From positions 1-7,111 of the forward strand of contig SFQP01000062.1 in assembly GCA_004562975.1 (NCBI GenBank): a stretch of 7,111 nucleotides of DNA. Direction: 5' to 3'. Of this stretch, positions 1 through 6,698 are shown piece after piece. Source of the stretch: a bacterium. Lineage in GTDB: Bacteria > Bacteroidota > Bacteroidia > Bacteroidales > Bacteroidaceae. The notes beneath the pieces were generated by a model. The model made no database searches. It saw only the letters and a program-made list of their open reading frames with translations, and was not told the origin of the DNA. Position 1 is the stretch's first letter. Each line of letters starts with the position of its first letter. Both the position numbers and the translations under genes were made by a program.

Positions 1-1920
1 ATGTCAGACATCATACATTTGCTGCCCGACTCCGTGGCCAACCAAATAGCAGCCGGCGAAGTGATACAACGGCCCGCCTCCATCATCAAGGAACTGGTGG
101 AAAACTCGCTCGATGCCGGAGCCACCCTCATACGCGTGGTGGTGGAAGACGCCGGCAAGTCGCTCGTTCAGGTCATTGACAACGGAAGCGGCATGAGTGC
201 CACAGATGCCCGGTTGGCCTTTGAACGCCACGCCACCTCGAAAATCCAACAGGCTACGGACCTCTTCGCCCTGCGCACCATGGGCTTCAGAGGCGAGGCA
301 CTGGCCTCCATCGCTGCGGTAGCACAGGTGGAACTGCGCACCCGGAAACCCCAGGACGAGCTGGGCACCTGCATACGCATCGAAGGATCGAAAGTCATGG
401 AACAGGAAGCCGCGAGCTGCCCCGCAGGAGCCAACTTCGCCGTGCGGAACCTCTTTTTCAACATCCCGGCACGACGCAAATTCCTCAAATCCAACCAAAC
501 GGAACTGACCAATATCCTGACCGAACTGGAACGGGTGGCACTGGCCCACCCCGAAGTGGCTTTCACCCTCCATCAGGCCAACAACCTGATGCTCGACTTG
601 CCCGCCGGAAACTTACGTCAACGCATCGTGGGCATCTTCGGCAAGCGCACCGACAACCAGCTCATCCCCGTGGAAGTTGAGACCACACTGGTGAAAATCA
701 GCGGCTACGTGGGCATGCCCACTGCGGCCAAACGCAAAAACGCCCACCAGTACCTCTTTGCCAACGGACGCTTCATGCGCCACCCTTACTTCGCCAAAGC
801 CATCCTCACTGCCTACGAGCGGCTGATACCCGAAGGACAGCAAGTGCCTTTCTTCCTCCACTTCCAAGTGGACCCCGCACGACTGGATGTAAACATCCAT
901 CCCACCAAAACGGAAATCAAGTTTGAAGACGACAACGCCATTTTCCAGATTCTCCTGGCCGCCGTGCGCGAGGCGTTAGGGAAATACGGAGCCGTGCCTA
1001 CCATCGACTTCGACGTGGAAGGGAAGCCGGAAATCCCCACCTTCGGAGAGGCGTGGCACGATACCGCCGCACAGACCGCACCGCCGCAAATCCACATCAA
1101 TCCTTCATACAATCCCTTCACCTCACACGCTTCCAAGGAACGGGAGCAACGGCCACACGACACAAACGCATGGGGCGGCACCTCCTCCCGCAGCAACCAG
1201 CCAGAACAAAGGCACTGGCAGGAACTCTACGAACAGGCCAGACAGAGCCAACTGCTGGACAGCGAGACCAACAAACCCTTGCCCGACGAGGACCGCGACA
1301 CGACCGACAGCAACGCCCTCTACCAGCACCTGCCCGAAGCACAACAGCAGGAATGGGAAACCGGCACACAGCATAAGGACTTCCTGCAATTCCAAGGGAG
1401 GTTCATCGTCACGCCACTCAACTCCGGACTGGCCCTCATTGACCAGCACAAAGCGCACATCCGCATCCTTTACGAGCAATACCTGGCGCAACAGGAGGGG
1501 AAACAGGCTCCTTCCCAACGACTGCTGTTCCCGGAAATGCTGAATGTTTCACCCTCCGAAAACAGCGTGCTCGAGAACCTGCTGCCACAACTCCACAGCG
1601 TGGGTTTCGACATATCGCCGCTGGGCACCGGAAGTTTCTCCATCCTGGCCACTCCCGCCGGCACCGAGGGTATAGCTCCCTCCTCACTGGTGGAAACCAT
1701 CCTGCACGATGCCATCACGGGACAGGCTGATGCCGCAGGCACCATCGGCCACATCGTGGCCTTCGCACTGGCCCGCAAGGTGGCCATGCCCATAGGCCAG
1801 GCACTGGACACGGAGGAAATGGCCCGGCTCGTGGAACAGCTCTTCACCTGCGCCACGCCCAACCTCACGCCCGACGGCATGCCCACGCTCATCGTCATCA
1901 AACCGGAAAAGATGTTCTGA
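1..1920 (+). CDS. mutL: DNA mismatch repair protein MutL
   Basis: MutL is the ATP-driven matchmaker of mismatch repair, linking mismatch-bound MutS to downstream strand removal. The 639-residue product has a complete GHKL ATPase domain at about residues 1-330: ELVENSLDAGA with the catalytic Glu at E34, the DNGSGM loop at 60-65, the GFRGEAL lid motif at 95-101, and NIHPTKTEIKF at 298-308, whose K303 corresponds to the ATP-contacting Lys of E. coli MutL. A polar, Gln-rich linker spans about 345-455, and the C-terminal dimerisation domain about 456-639. In that domain the endonuclease signature DQHA(X)2E(X)4E reads DQHKAHIRILYE (481-492), with Ile for the metal-binding Glu. The later Cys-containing motifs read ALARKVAM (589-596) and TPDGMP (623-628). 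QRLLFP (506-511) fits a sliding-clamp-binding motif. The ATG at base 1 gives the usual MutL N-terminus; its upstream control region lies outside the window. Identity is certain; loss of nuclease activity is inferred. Confidence 0.97.
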   Translation: MSDIIHLLPDSVANQIAAGEVIQRPASIIKELVENSLDAGATLIRVVVEDAGKSLVQVIDNGSGMSATDARLAFERHATSKIQQATDLFALRTMGFRGEALASIAAVAQVELRTRKPQDELGTCIRIEGSKVMEQEAASCPAGANFAVRNLFFNIPARRKFLKSNQTELTNILTELERVALAHPEVAFTLHQANNLMLDLPAGNLRQRIVGIFGKRTDNQLIPVEVETTLVKISGYVGMPTAAKRKNAHQYLFANGRFMRHPYFAKAILTAYERLIPEGQQVPFFLHFQVDPARLDVNIHPTKTEIKFEDDNAIFQILLAAVREALGKYGAVPTIDFDVEGKPEIPTFGEAWHDTAAQTAPPQIHINPSYNPFTSHASKEREQRPHDTNAWGGTSSRSNQPEQRHWQELYEQARQSQLLDSETNKPLPDEDRDTTDSNALYQHLPEAQQQEWETGTQHKDFLQFQGRFIVTPLNSGLALIDQHKAHIRILYEQYLAQQEGKQAPSQRLLFPEMLNVSPSENSVLENLLPQLHSVGFDISPLGTGSFSILATPAGTEGIAPSSLVETILHDAITGQADAAGTIGHIVAFALARKVAMPIGQALDTEEMARLVEQLFTCATPNLTPDGMPTLIVIKPEKMF

Positions 1921-1964
1921 CACCACAGTCAGTCATTCCTATATACGCTTTTTTATCCGCAAAA

Positions 1965-2220
1965 AAACATTCACACGTTCACATGAAGGTTCTTTCCTTC
2001 TGATTTTCAAGCGTTTCGAGTGTGAAGGATTGGATTTTCAAACATTCACACCATGAGACATCGTTCATACCGCTTACGTCCTGATTTCGAGGCGGTTTTA
2101 CGGTGAAAGGCTTGCTCTTTCCGCCCTTCACAAGCGTTCACCGTCCGTGTGAATGCTTTGAAATCCAAACCTTCAAACCAAGAATCACTGAAAACCAGAC
2201 GGAAATACGCATCCTGTGAA
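1965..2220. repeat. Clustered TTCAC/GTGAA short repeats
   Basis: TTCAC or its complement GTGAA occurs nine times in about 256 bases: at 1970, 1978, 2022, 2045, 2103, 2127, 2137, 2149 and 2216. Chance predicts less than one. Larger matches are included: AAACATTCACAC occurs at 1965-1976 and again at 2040-2051, its core CATTCACAC is inverted as GTGTGAATG at 2147-2155, and GATTTTCAA is repeated at 2002-2010 and 2033-2041. GTGTGAA (2020-2026) can pair with TTCACAC (2045-2051) across an 18-base loop. The pattern resembles dispersed intergenic repeat material; whether it acts in DNA or RNA is unknown. Confidence 0.7.
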
Positions 2221-2346
2221 GGAATGAACGATTTTTTGAGGGAACAAAAACAGTATATAAAAACGCGCGCGTAAAGCGCATTGCCCAGACCGATGGCAGC
2301 TTTTTCAGCATGACCTGTCCGCCCCGTTGCCCATGCCGGGCACTGC

Positions 2347-2362
2347 GTGAAGTCCTCTTCAC
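2347..2362. repeat. Short perfect hairpin GTGAAG-TCCT-CTTCAC
   Basis: A 6-bp perfect stem (2347-2352 with 2357-2362) encloses a 4-base loop. Its arms carry the same GTGAA/TTCAC word that is clustered upstream, so it may be an outlying member of that repeat set. No T-run follows on either side, so it does not read as an intrinsic terminator. Confidence 0.4.
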
Positions 2363-2382
2363 CACTCGCTGACTTCTTCGCA

Positions 2383-2397
2383 CAACTCGGCGAGTTG
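2383..2397. repeat. 15-bp perfect inverted repeat CAACTCG-G-CGAGTTG
   Basis: Seven-base arms flank a single central G, giving dyad symmetry typical in size of a protein-binding site; a one-base spacer is too tight for a simple RNA hairpin loop. It lies immediately upstream of the 21-bp tandem repeats and about 540 bases before the OmpA-family start codon, too far to be an obvious operator for that gene. Function is unknown. Confidence 0.5.
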
Positions 2398-2408
2398 GTA
2401 AAACAACT

Positions 2409-2467
2409 CCTGGACTTGTACGAACAAAGCCCGGACTTGTGTGAACAAAGCCCGGACTTATGGGAAG
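2409..2467. repeat. 21-bp tandem repeat, two full copies and a partial third
   Basis: Copies run 2409-2429, 2430-2450 and about 2451-2467. Copy 2 starts CCCGGACTTG and ends GAACAAAG; copy 1 differs from it at three positions, and copy 3 keeps CCCGGACTT before diverging. The period is a multiple of three. In the frame running from a possible GTG at 2347 to a stop at 2497-2499, the repeat reads LYEQSPDLCEQSPDLWE. That frame would be only about 50 codons and has no visible ribosome-binding context, so a small protein is possible but not supported. Confidence 0.6.
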
Positions 2468-2792
2468 GTCATTCCATAACCTCCAAACCCAGAAAGTGAA
2501 GCGACCAAAATCTTATACCCCCAACTTCCCACATCCAAAAATTCTATAATTTTTCGTTGGCAAATGCGAAGCAGGCTGGGGTACCGGCAGTATCGCGCAT
2601 GGCGGAAAATCTGTTTCCGGCATTCAACCTCACTCCCCCACTCCCTCCCATCCATTGTGCGCAGCCCCTACTGGCAGTCGAAAAATGCCCATCCGGCTGC
2701 AACAATAAACTGCAGAAACGCACATGGACATGACATTATTGTGTTTGTACCGAAAAAACAAAACTATTTAACGGTTTTTCTCCTTGAAAAAG

Positions 2793-2824
2793 TTGCACAT
2801 TCCAAGCTATAATCTTTATCTTTG
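2793..2824 (+). promoter_or_regulatory. Candidate Bacteroidetes promoter for the OmpA-family gene
   Basis: TATCTTTG at 2817-2824 matches the Bacteroidetes -7 element TAnnTTTG exactly. A TTG at 2793-2795 lies 21 bases upstream, close to the spacing expected for the -33 element. Transcription would begin near 2830, leaving a leader of about 100 bases before the ATG at 2936. The leader's last 30 bases are strongly A/T-rich and contain no Shine-Dalgarno sequence, which is usual for highly expressed genes in this phylum. Confidence 0.65.
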
Positions 2825-2935
2825 CCCCGTATTTTGGCCAGCGGTAGATACATACAAAACCAAAATCCACCAACAAGGCGCACGATACAACCACAAAAAG
2901 TACATAATCAATATTAATAGTTTAAATCATTCATT

Positions 2936-4108
2936 ATGAAAAAAATCTTGTTCGTACTTGCCCTTGCAGGTCTTGGCACCTCTTCGGCAATGGCTCAGGA
3001 AGCAGAAATTCCTACCAGCAAGTACTCTGTAGTGACCAACTCCTTCTGGGACAACTGGTTTGCAGGTGGCGGTCTCAGCCTCGAAGCAGCCTACACTTCT
3101 CAGGAATCAGGTGTCAGCAAGATGCCCTTCAGCGACAAGCGCGGTACCATCGGTCTGAACGCTTTCGTTGGTAAGTGGGCTACCCCCAATGTCGGTTTCC
3201 GTGCCAAATTTGAAGGCATCTGGAGCCGTCAGACCAACACCGAAAAGAGCCACCCGCTCTACAACACGCTCAACAGCCACGTTGACGTATTGATCAACGC
3301 ATCCAACCTCGTTTGCGGCTACAACGAAAACCGCGTATGGAACCTCATTCCTTATGTTGGTATCGGTGAAATCCACAACTTCGACAACGGCAATGACAAC
3401 CTTTCTCTTCAGGCTGGTTTGCTCAACAACTTCCGCATCAACGACCGCCTGCAGTTCTTCGCCGACCTCAAAGTGATGGGTACCGACGGTGACTTCGACG
3501 GCGCTGCCAACGACAAATGGGTTTCTTACGGACAGACTCAGTTCCACCACTGGGACAAGAAGTTAGGCGTTGACCTCGGCTTGACCTACAACTTCAGCTG
3601 GCGCAAGGGTGGCAAGACCACCTGGGAGAAGGCTCCGGACGTAGAAGCCCTGATGGCCCTGAACAAGGAACAGATGGACGCTCTCAACCAGTCGCTCAAG
3701 GAACAGCAGGACGAAAACGCACAGCTCCGCAAGCTGTTGGCTTCCAAGACCGACACGAAGGCTACCGTTGTTGAGAACTCGAAGGAATTCGTCGGCACCG
3801 CTGCCAGCGTATTCTTCAACATCAACTCTGCCAAGGTGGCCAGCCGCAAGGATCTCGTTAACGTGAAGGAACTCGCTGAATACGCCAAGGCTAACAACAC
3901 CAAGATCGTTGTTACGGGTTATGCCGACAGCAAGACTGGTTCTGCCGAATACAACCAGCAGCTCTCTCAGAAGCGTGCAGAAACCGTTGCCAACGAACTC
4001 GTTAAGATGGGCGTTAACCGCGACAACATCATCACCGAAGCTATGGGCGGTGTAGACAACCTCTCTCCATTCTCTTACAACCGTCGCGCTACGGTCAAGA
4101 TTCAGTAA
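2936..4108 (+). CDS. OmpA-family outer-membrane protein
   Basis: The product of 390 residues is predicted to sit in the outer membrane and anchor it to peptidoglycan. Residues 1-20 form a signal peptide (two Lys, a hydrophobic core, then AMA before Q21). About 22-225 is rich in alternating aromatic and glycine patterns consistent with a beta-barrel, including NSFWDNWFAGGG (35-46). About 234-268 is a charged Leu/Gln-rich stretch likely to form a coiled coil, possibly for oligomerisation. About 285-390 is the OmpA-like peptidoglycan-binding domain, with D331 in GYADSKTG and the N-x2-LS-x2-RA-x2-V signature at 340-351. D331 and R347 align with the pair that contacts diaminopimelate in known OmpA domains. 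The barrel region resembles Porphyromonas Pgm6/Pgm7-type proteins, from memory of that family. It is transcribed alone, between its own promoter and a strong terminator, as expected for an abundant protein. Substrate or pore specificity cannot be told. Confidence 0.93.
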   Translation: MKKILFVLALAGLGTSSAMAQEAEIPTSKYSVVTNSFWDNWFAGGGLSLEAAYTSQESGVSKMPFSDKRGTIGLNAFVGKWATPNVGFRAKFEGIWSRQTNTEKSHPLYNTLNSHVDVLINASNLVCGYNENRVWNLIPYVGIGEIHNFDNGNDNLSLQAGLLNNFRINDRLQFFADLKVMGTDGDFDGAANDKWVSYGQTQFHHWDKKLGVDLGLTYNFSWRKGGKTTWEKAPDVEALMALNKEQMDALNQSLKEQQDENAQLRKLLASKTDTKATVVENSKEFVGTAASVFFNINSAKVASRKDLVNVKELAEYAKANNTKIVVTGYADSKTGSAEYNQQLSQKRAETVANELVKMGVNRDNIITEAMGGVDNLSPFSYNRRATVKIQ

Positions 4109-4138
4109 TCCGCTGACTCACAACCACAGCAAATATGC

Positions 4139-4172
4139 AAGGAGCCAATCGTCTGCGATTGGCTCCTTTTTT
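4139..4172 (+). terminator. Strong intrinsic terminator after the OmpA-family gene
   Basis: A perfect 13-bp stem (4139-4151 with 4156-4168) encloses a TCTG loop, and six T residues follow at 4167-4172. It begins 30 bases after the stop codon and separates this gene from rpsA. The arms also begin with AA and end with TT, so the structure could act weakly in the opposite direction. Confidence 0.93.
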
Positions 4173-4270
4173 CGTGCCCTTCCGCCCACTTTGTCCGCCC
4201 CAACCCGGCGAAAAAGCGAAAAAAGTGGTGAAAATCAACGCCCGAACGCAGCATATCCCAAGTAAATAAT

Positions 4271-4278
4271 TACCTTTG
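4271..4278 (+). promoter_or_regulatory. Candidate -7 element of the rpsA promoter
   Basis: TACCTTTG fits the Bacteroidetes -7 consensus TAnnTTTG and lies between the upstream terminator and rpsA. No clear TTG-type -33 element is seen 19-21 bases upstream, so the upstream half is weak or degenerate. Transcription would begin near 4285. Confidence 0.55.
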
Positions 4279-4284
4279 CGCCCG

Positions 4285-4416
4285 AGTTTTGAACAAGAAC
4301 GCCCAAACACGTACGAGCAACCTCTCCAACCGGGCCGAGTTGCCCACCCCGCTCCACGATGCAAGGACGCTCAAAGTCAAAGCCACTATTTATTCACTTT
4401 ATTACTAACTCATTAA
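4285..4416 (+). promoter_or_regulatory. Long rpsA leader with A/T-rich translation start
   Basis: The inferred leader is about 130 bases. Its first 100 bases are C-rich and unstructured by eye, and its last 30 are A/T-rich with no Shine-Dalgarno sequence, ending CTCATTAA directly before the ATG. In E. coli, S1 represses its own mRNA through the leader; a similar loop here is possible but not shown by the sequence. Confidence 0.4.
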
Positions 4417-6213
4417 ATGGAGAATTTAAAAAACATTGCACCGCTTGCGGATTTTGACTGGAACGCATTCGAAAACGGCACTGCTGATTCCGCTCAGAGC
4501 CACGAAGAACAAGAACAGGCTTATGACAACACCCTGGGCCGCGTCAACGAAAACGAAGTGGTTGAAGGTACTGTCATCTCGATCGGCAAACGCGAAGTAG
4601 TCGTTAACATCGGCTACAAGAGCGACGGCATCATCCCCGTTAGCGAATTCCGTTACAATCCCGAACTGAAAGTCGGCGATACCGTTGAGGTGTACATCGA
4701 AAATCAGGAAGACAAGCGTGGCCAGCTTGTACTCTCACACAAGAAGGCTCGTGCAAGCAAGTCCTGGGAGCGTGTCAACGCTGCTCTCGAAAACAAGGAA
4801 GTCATCAAGGGTTACATCAAGTGCCGCACGAAGGGTGGTATGATTGTCGACATCTTCGGCATCGAAGCCTTCCTTCCCGGTTCGCAAATCGATGTCAAAC
4901 CCATCCGCGACTACGACGTATTCGTTGGCAAAACGATGGAATTCCAAGTTGTCAAGATTAACCAGGAATACAAAAATGTTGTCGTATCTCACAAGGCACT
5001 CATCGAGGCTGAACTCGAAGCCCAGAAGCAGGAAATCATCTCCAAGCTCGAAAAGGGACAGGTTCTCGAAGGTACTGTCAAGAACATCACTTCTTACGGT
5101 GTGTTCATCGACCTCGGTGGCGTAGACGGTTTGATCCATATCACCGACCTCTCTTGGGGCCGCGTAAACGATCCCCACGAAATCGTACAGCTCGACCAAA
5201 AGCTCAATGTCGTTATCCTCGACTTCGATGAAGAGAAGAAGCGCATCGCCCTCGGTCTGAAGCAGCTCACCGCTCATCCCTGGGATGCTCTCGACGAGAA
5301 CCTCAAGGTTGGCGACAAAGTGAAAGGCAAAGTAGTCGTTATGGCCGACTACGGCGCATTCGTTGAAATCGCCCCCGGCGTGGAAGGTCTTATCCACGTG
5401 AGCGAAATGAGCTGGAGCCAGCACCTGCGCTCTGCCCAGGACTTCCTCAAGGTAGGCGACGAAGTGGAAGCCGTTATCCTTACCCTCGACCGTCAGGAAC
5501 GCAAGATGTCGCTCGGCATCAAGCAGCTCAAGGACGATCCCTGGAAGGACATCGAAGTGAAATACCCCGTTGGTTCTCGCCACCACGCCAAGGTTCGCAA
5601 CTTCACCAACTTCGGTGTATTCGTTGAACTTGAAGAAGGCGTTGACGGACTCATCCACATCTCTGACCTCTCCTGGACGAAGAAGGTGAAGCATCCCTCT
5701 GAATTCACGCAGATCGGTGCTGACATCGAAGTTGTCGTGCTCGAAATCGACAAGGACAACCGCCGCCTCTCCCTTGGCCACAAGCAACTCGAAGAAAATC
5801 CCTGGGATGTATTCGAAGGCGTGTTCACCGAAGGCAGCGTTCACGAAGGTACTATCGTGGAACTCATGGACAAGGGTGCCGTTGTTCAGCTCGAATATGG
5901 GGTTGAAGGCTTCGCTACGCCCAAGCACCTCCAGAAGGAGGACGGCTCGCACGCTAAGGAAGGCGAGAAGCTGGCTTTCAAGGTTATCGAGTTCAACAAG
6001 GACAGCAAGCGCATCATCCTCTCGCACAGCCGCACCTTCGAGGATGCACAACGTGCCGAGGCCCGCGCGGAACGTGCCAAGAACCGTCCCGCCAAGAACG
6101 CTAACCGCGCCAACAACGACGTTCCCACCATCCAGAACCAGGCCGCTACGACCTCGCTCGGTGAGAACGATGCCCTGGCAGCTCTCAAGGCCAAGATGGA
6201 AAAGGGTGAATAA
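4417..6213 (+). CDS. rpsA: 30S ribosomal protein S1
   Basis: S1 binds single-stranded mRNA and helps load it on the 30S subunit. The 598-residue product contains six S1 (OB-fold) domains at about residues 45-108, 126-192, 212-282, 297-369, 384-457 and 471-537. Domains 3-5 are the best conserved, with repeated signatures such as YGVFIDLGGVDGLIHITDLSW (start 227), YGAFVEI...VEGLIHVSEMSW and FGVFVEL...VDGLIHISDLSW, and the linkers LGLKQL, LGIKQL and LGHKQL. Domain 2 is more divergent (GGMIVDIFGIEAFLPGSQID). An acidic N-terminal 35 residues precedes domain 1. The tail (540-598) is Ala/Arg/Asn-rich, likely disordered, and ends in a short helix-like LGENDALAALKAKM. The start fits the A/T-rich initiation context and gives the expected N-terminus. 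Since Bacteroidetes use few Shine-Dalgarno sequences, S1 is likely to matter greatly for initiation. It is a single-gene unit. Confidence 0.97.
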   Translation: MENLKNIAPLADFDWNAFENGTADSAQSHEEQEQAYDNTLGRVNENEVVEGTVISIGKREVVVNIGYKSDGIIPVSEFRYNPELKVGDTVEVYIENQEDKRGQLVLSHKKARASKSWERVNAALENKEVIKGYIKCRTKGGMIVDIFGIEAFLPGSQIDVKPIRDYDVFVGKTMEFQVVKINQEYKNVVVSHKALIEAELEAQKQEIISKLEKGQVLEGTVKNITSYGVFIDLGGVDGLIHITDLSWGRVNDPHEIVQLDQKLNVVILDFDEEKKRIALGLKQLTAHPWDALDENLKVGDKVKGKVVVMADYGAFVEIAPGVEGLIHVSEMSWSQHLRSAQDFLKVGDEVEAVILTLDRQERKMSLGIKQLKDDPWKDIEVKYPVGSRHHAKVRNFTNFGVFVELEEGVDGLIHISDLSWTKKVKHPSEFTQIGADIEVVVLEIDKDNRRLSLGHKQLEENPWDVFEGVFTEGSVHEGTIVELMDKGAVVQLEYGVEGFATPKHLQKEDGSHAKEGEKLAFKVIEFNKDSKRIILSHSRTFEDAQRAEARAERAKNRPAKNANRANNDVPTIQNQAATTSLGENDALAALKAKMEKGE

Positions 6214-6244
6214 TCTCCCCTCACTCTAACCGCTCTCATACACA

Positions 6245-6289
6245 AATCCCCCGAAAGGTGGCTTCGCGCTTCCTTTCGGGGGATTTTCT
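6245..6289 (+). terminator. Intrinsic terminator after rpsA
   Basis: A perfect 14-bp stem (6245-6258 with 6272-6285) encloses a 13-base loop and is followed by an interrupted T-rich tract (ATTTTCTATTATTT). It begins 31 bases after the rpsA stop codon. The stem includes five consecutive C-G pairs, so the hairpin should be very stable despite the short T-run. Confidence 0.88.
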
Positions 6290-6296
6290 ATTATTT

Positions 6297-6698
6297 ACGG
6301 GCACGCTGATTTTGACTCTCTCAGCAAAAAGGAATTAGGTTAGCGCAACGAAAACCAATTACGCGGTAGGTGGTCAAGTTCAGGATTTCATCACGCGTGA
6401 GCTGCTGGTCGGGGTGAAGGCGCAAATACTTTCTGCAGACAGCGTGCAGCTCTTTGAATGGACGACCAACCATCAAAGCGGCATTCAGGACATGAAACGG
6501 GTGTACATCCTGCTGATACCAGAAGCAGGCGACTACTTGCTGCGCTTCAGCAAGGAAGGATATGTAGAAAAGACGGTTCCGTACAAGGTGAATAAGCTGA
6601 GAAAAAGTGAGAAGACAATGAAACATTCGCCTGTGCTACTCCGGGGCAAGCAGAAGGAAAGGACGCTCGGCGAACGTCCGGCTCGGACTGTCATATAA
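6297..6698 (+). pseudogene. Remnant of a Bacteroidales outer-membrane protein with carboxypeptidase-regulatory-like domain
   Basis: From 6339 to the stop at 6696-6698 the frame reads a recognisable N-terminal domain: YAVGGQVQDFITRELLVGVK, then LSADSV, then the end of the beta-sandwich, GDYLLRFSKEGYVEKTV. This matches the CarboxypepD-regulatory-like module (G-x-V-x-D...L-x-G-V...Y-x-L-x-F-x-x-x-GY) found before the plug and barrel in large Bacteroidales outer-membrane proteins. A TAG at 6336-6338 interrupts the same frame. Upstream of it, GTLILTLSAKRN looks like the end of a signal peptide. After KERTLGE (near 6673) the expected V-x-A-T-x-x-K motif is missing and the frame stops soon after, so the several hundred residues of plug and barrel are gone. 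A GTG at 6414 could start a 94-residue frame, but it begins in the middle of the domain and lacks initiation context. Family recognition is from memory of its pattern. Confidence 0.65.

Larger units (their letters stand above)
1921..2935. other. 1-kb intergenic stretch, repeat-rich, no convincing gene
   Basis: This gap between mutL and the OmpA-family gene is long for a bacterial chromosome. Open frames inside it, on either strand, are short, lack recognisable domains and have no credible start signal. It holds three kinds of material: TTCAC/GTGAA iterations (about 1970-2220), a GC-alternating palindrome ACGCGCGCGT (2263-2272) just after an AT-rich TATATAAAAA run, and an inverted repeat plus 21-bp tandem repeats (2347-2467). 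About 2500-2780 shows only weak hairpins, such as CGGAAA/TTTCCG at 2603-2619. The last 150 bases are the promoter and leader of the downstream gene. No clear terminator for mutL was seen; the T-run at 1949-1954 has no convincing stem before it. Confidence 0.75.

Noticed and set aside
4..573. Open frame on the minus strand opposite the start of mutL
   Set aside because: It overlaps the conserved MutL ATPase domain completely and encodes nothing recognisable.
2409..2467. CRISPR array
   Set aside because: The 21-bp units are directly adjacent with no unique spacers, and there are only two full copies.
2458..2655. 65-codon frame on the minus strand in the same gap
   Set aside because: It overlaps the repeat region and the + strand frame, with no recognisable domain or start signal.
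2702..2742. Inverted repeat ACAATAA/TTATTGT as a terminator or operator
   Set aside because: Seven-base A/T arms 27 bases apart are likely by chance and no T-run or G/C stem supports a terminator.
2564..2812. 82-codon frame on the + strand in the gap before the OmpA-family gene
   Set aside because: No domain, no initiation context, composition unlike neighbouring genes, and its end overlaps the promoter upstream element of the next gene.
5080..5670. Repeated DNA blocks in rpsA as a recombination product
   Set aside because: The similarity follows the normal S1 domain repeats of the family and is at protein rather than extended nucleotide level.
4735..6051. Long open frame on the minus strand opposite rpsA (438 codons)
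   Set aside because: It lies wholly within the six-domain S1 gene on the other strand, has no recognisable domain, and is explained by the codon bias of a highly expressed gene.
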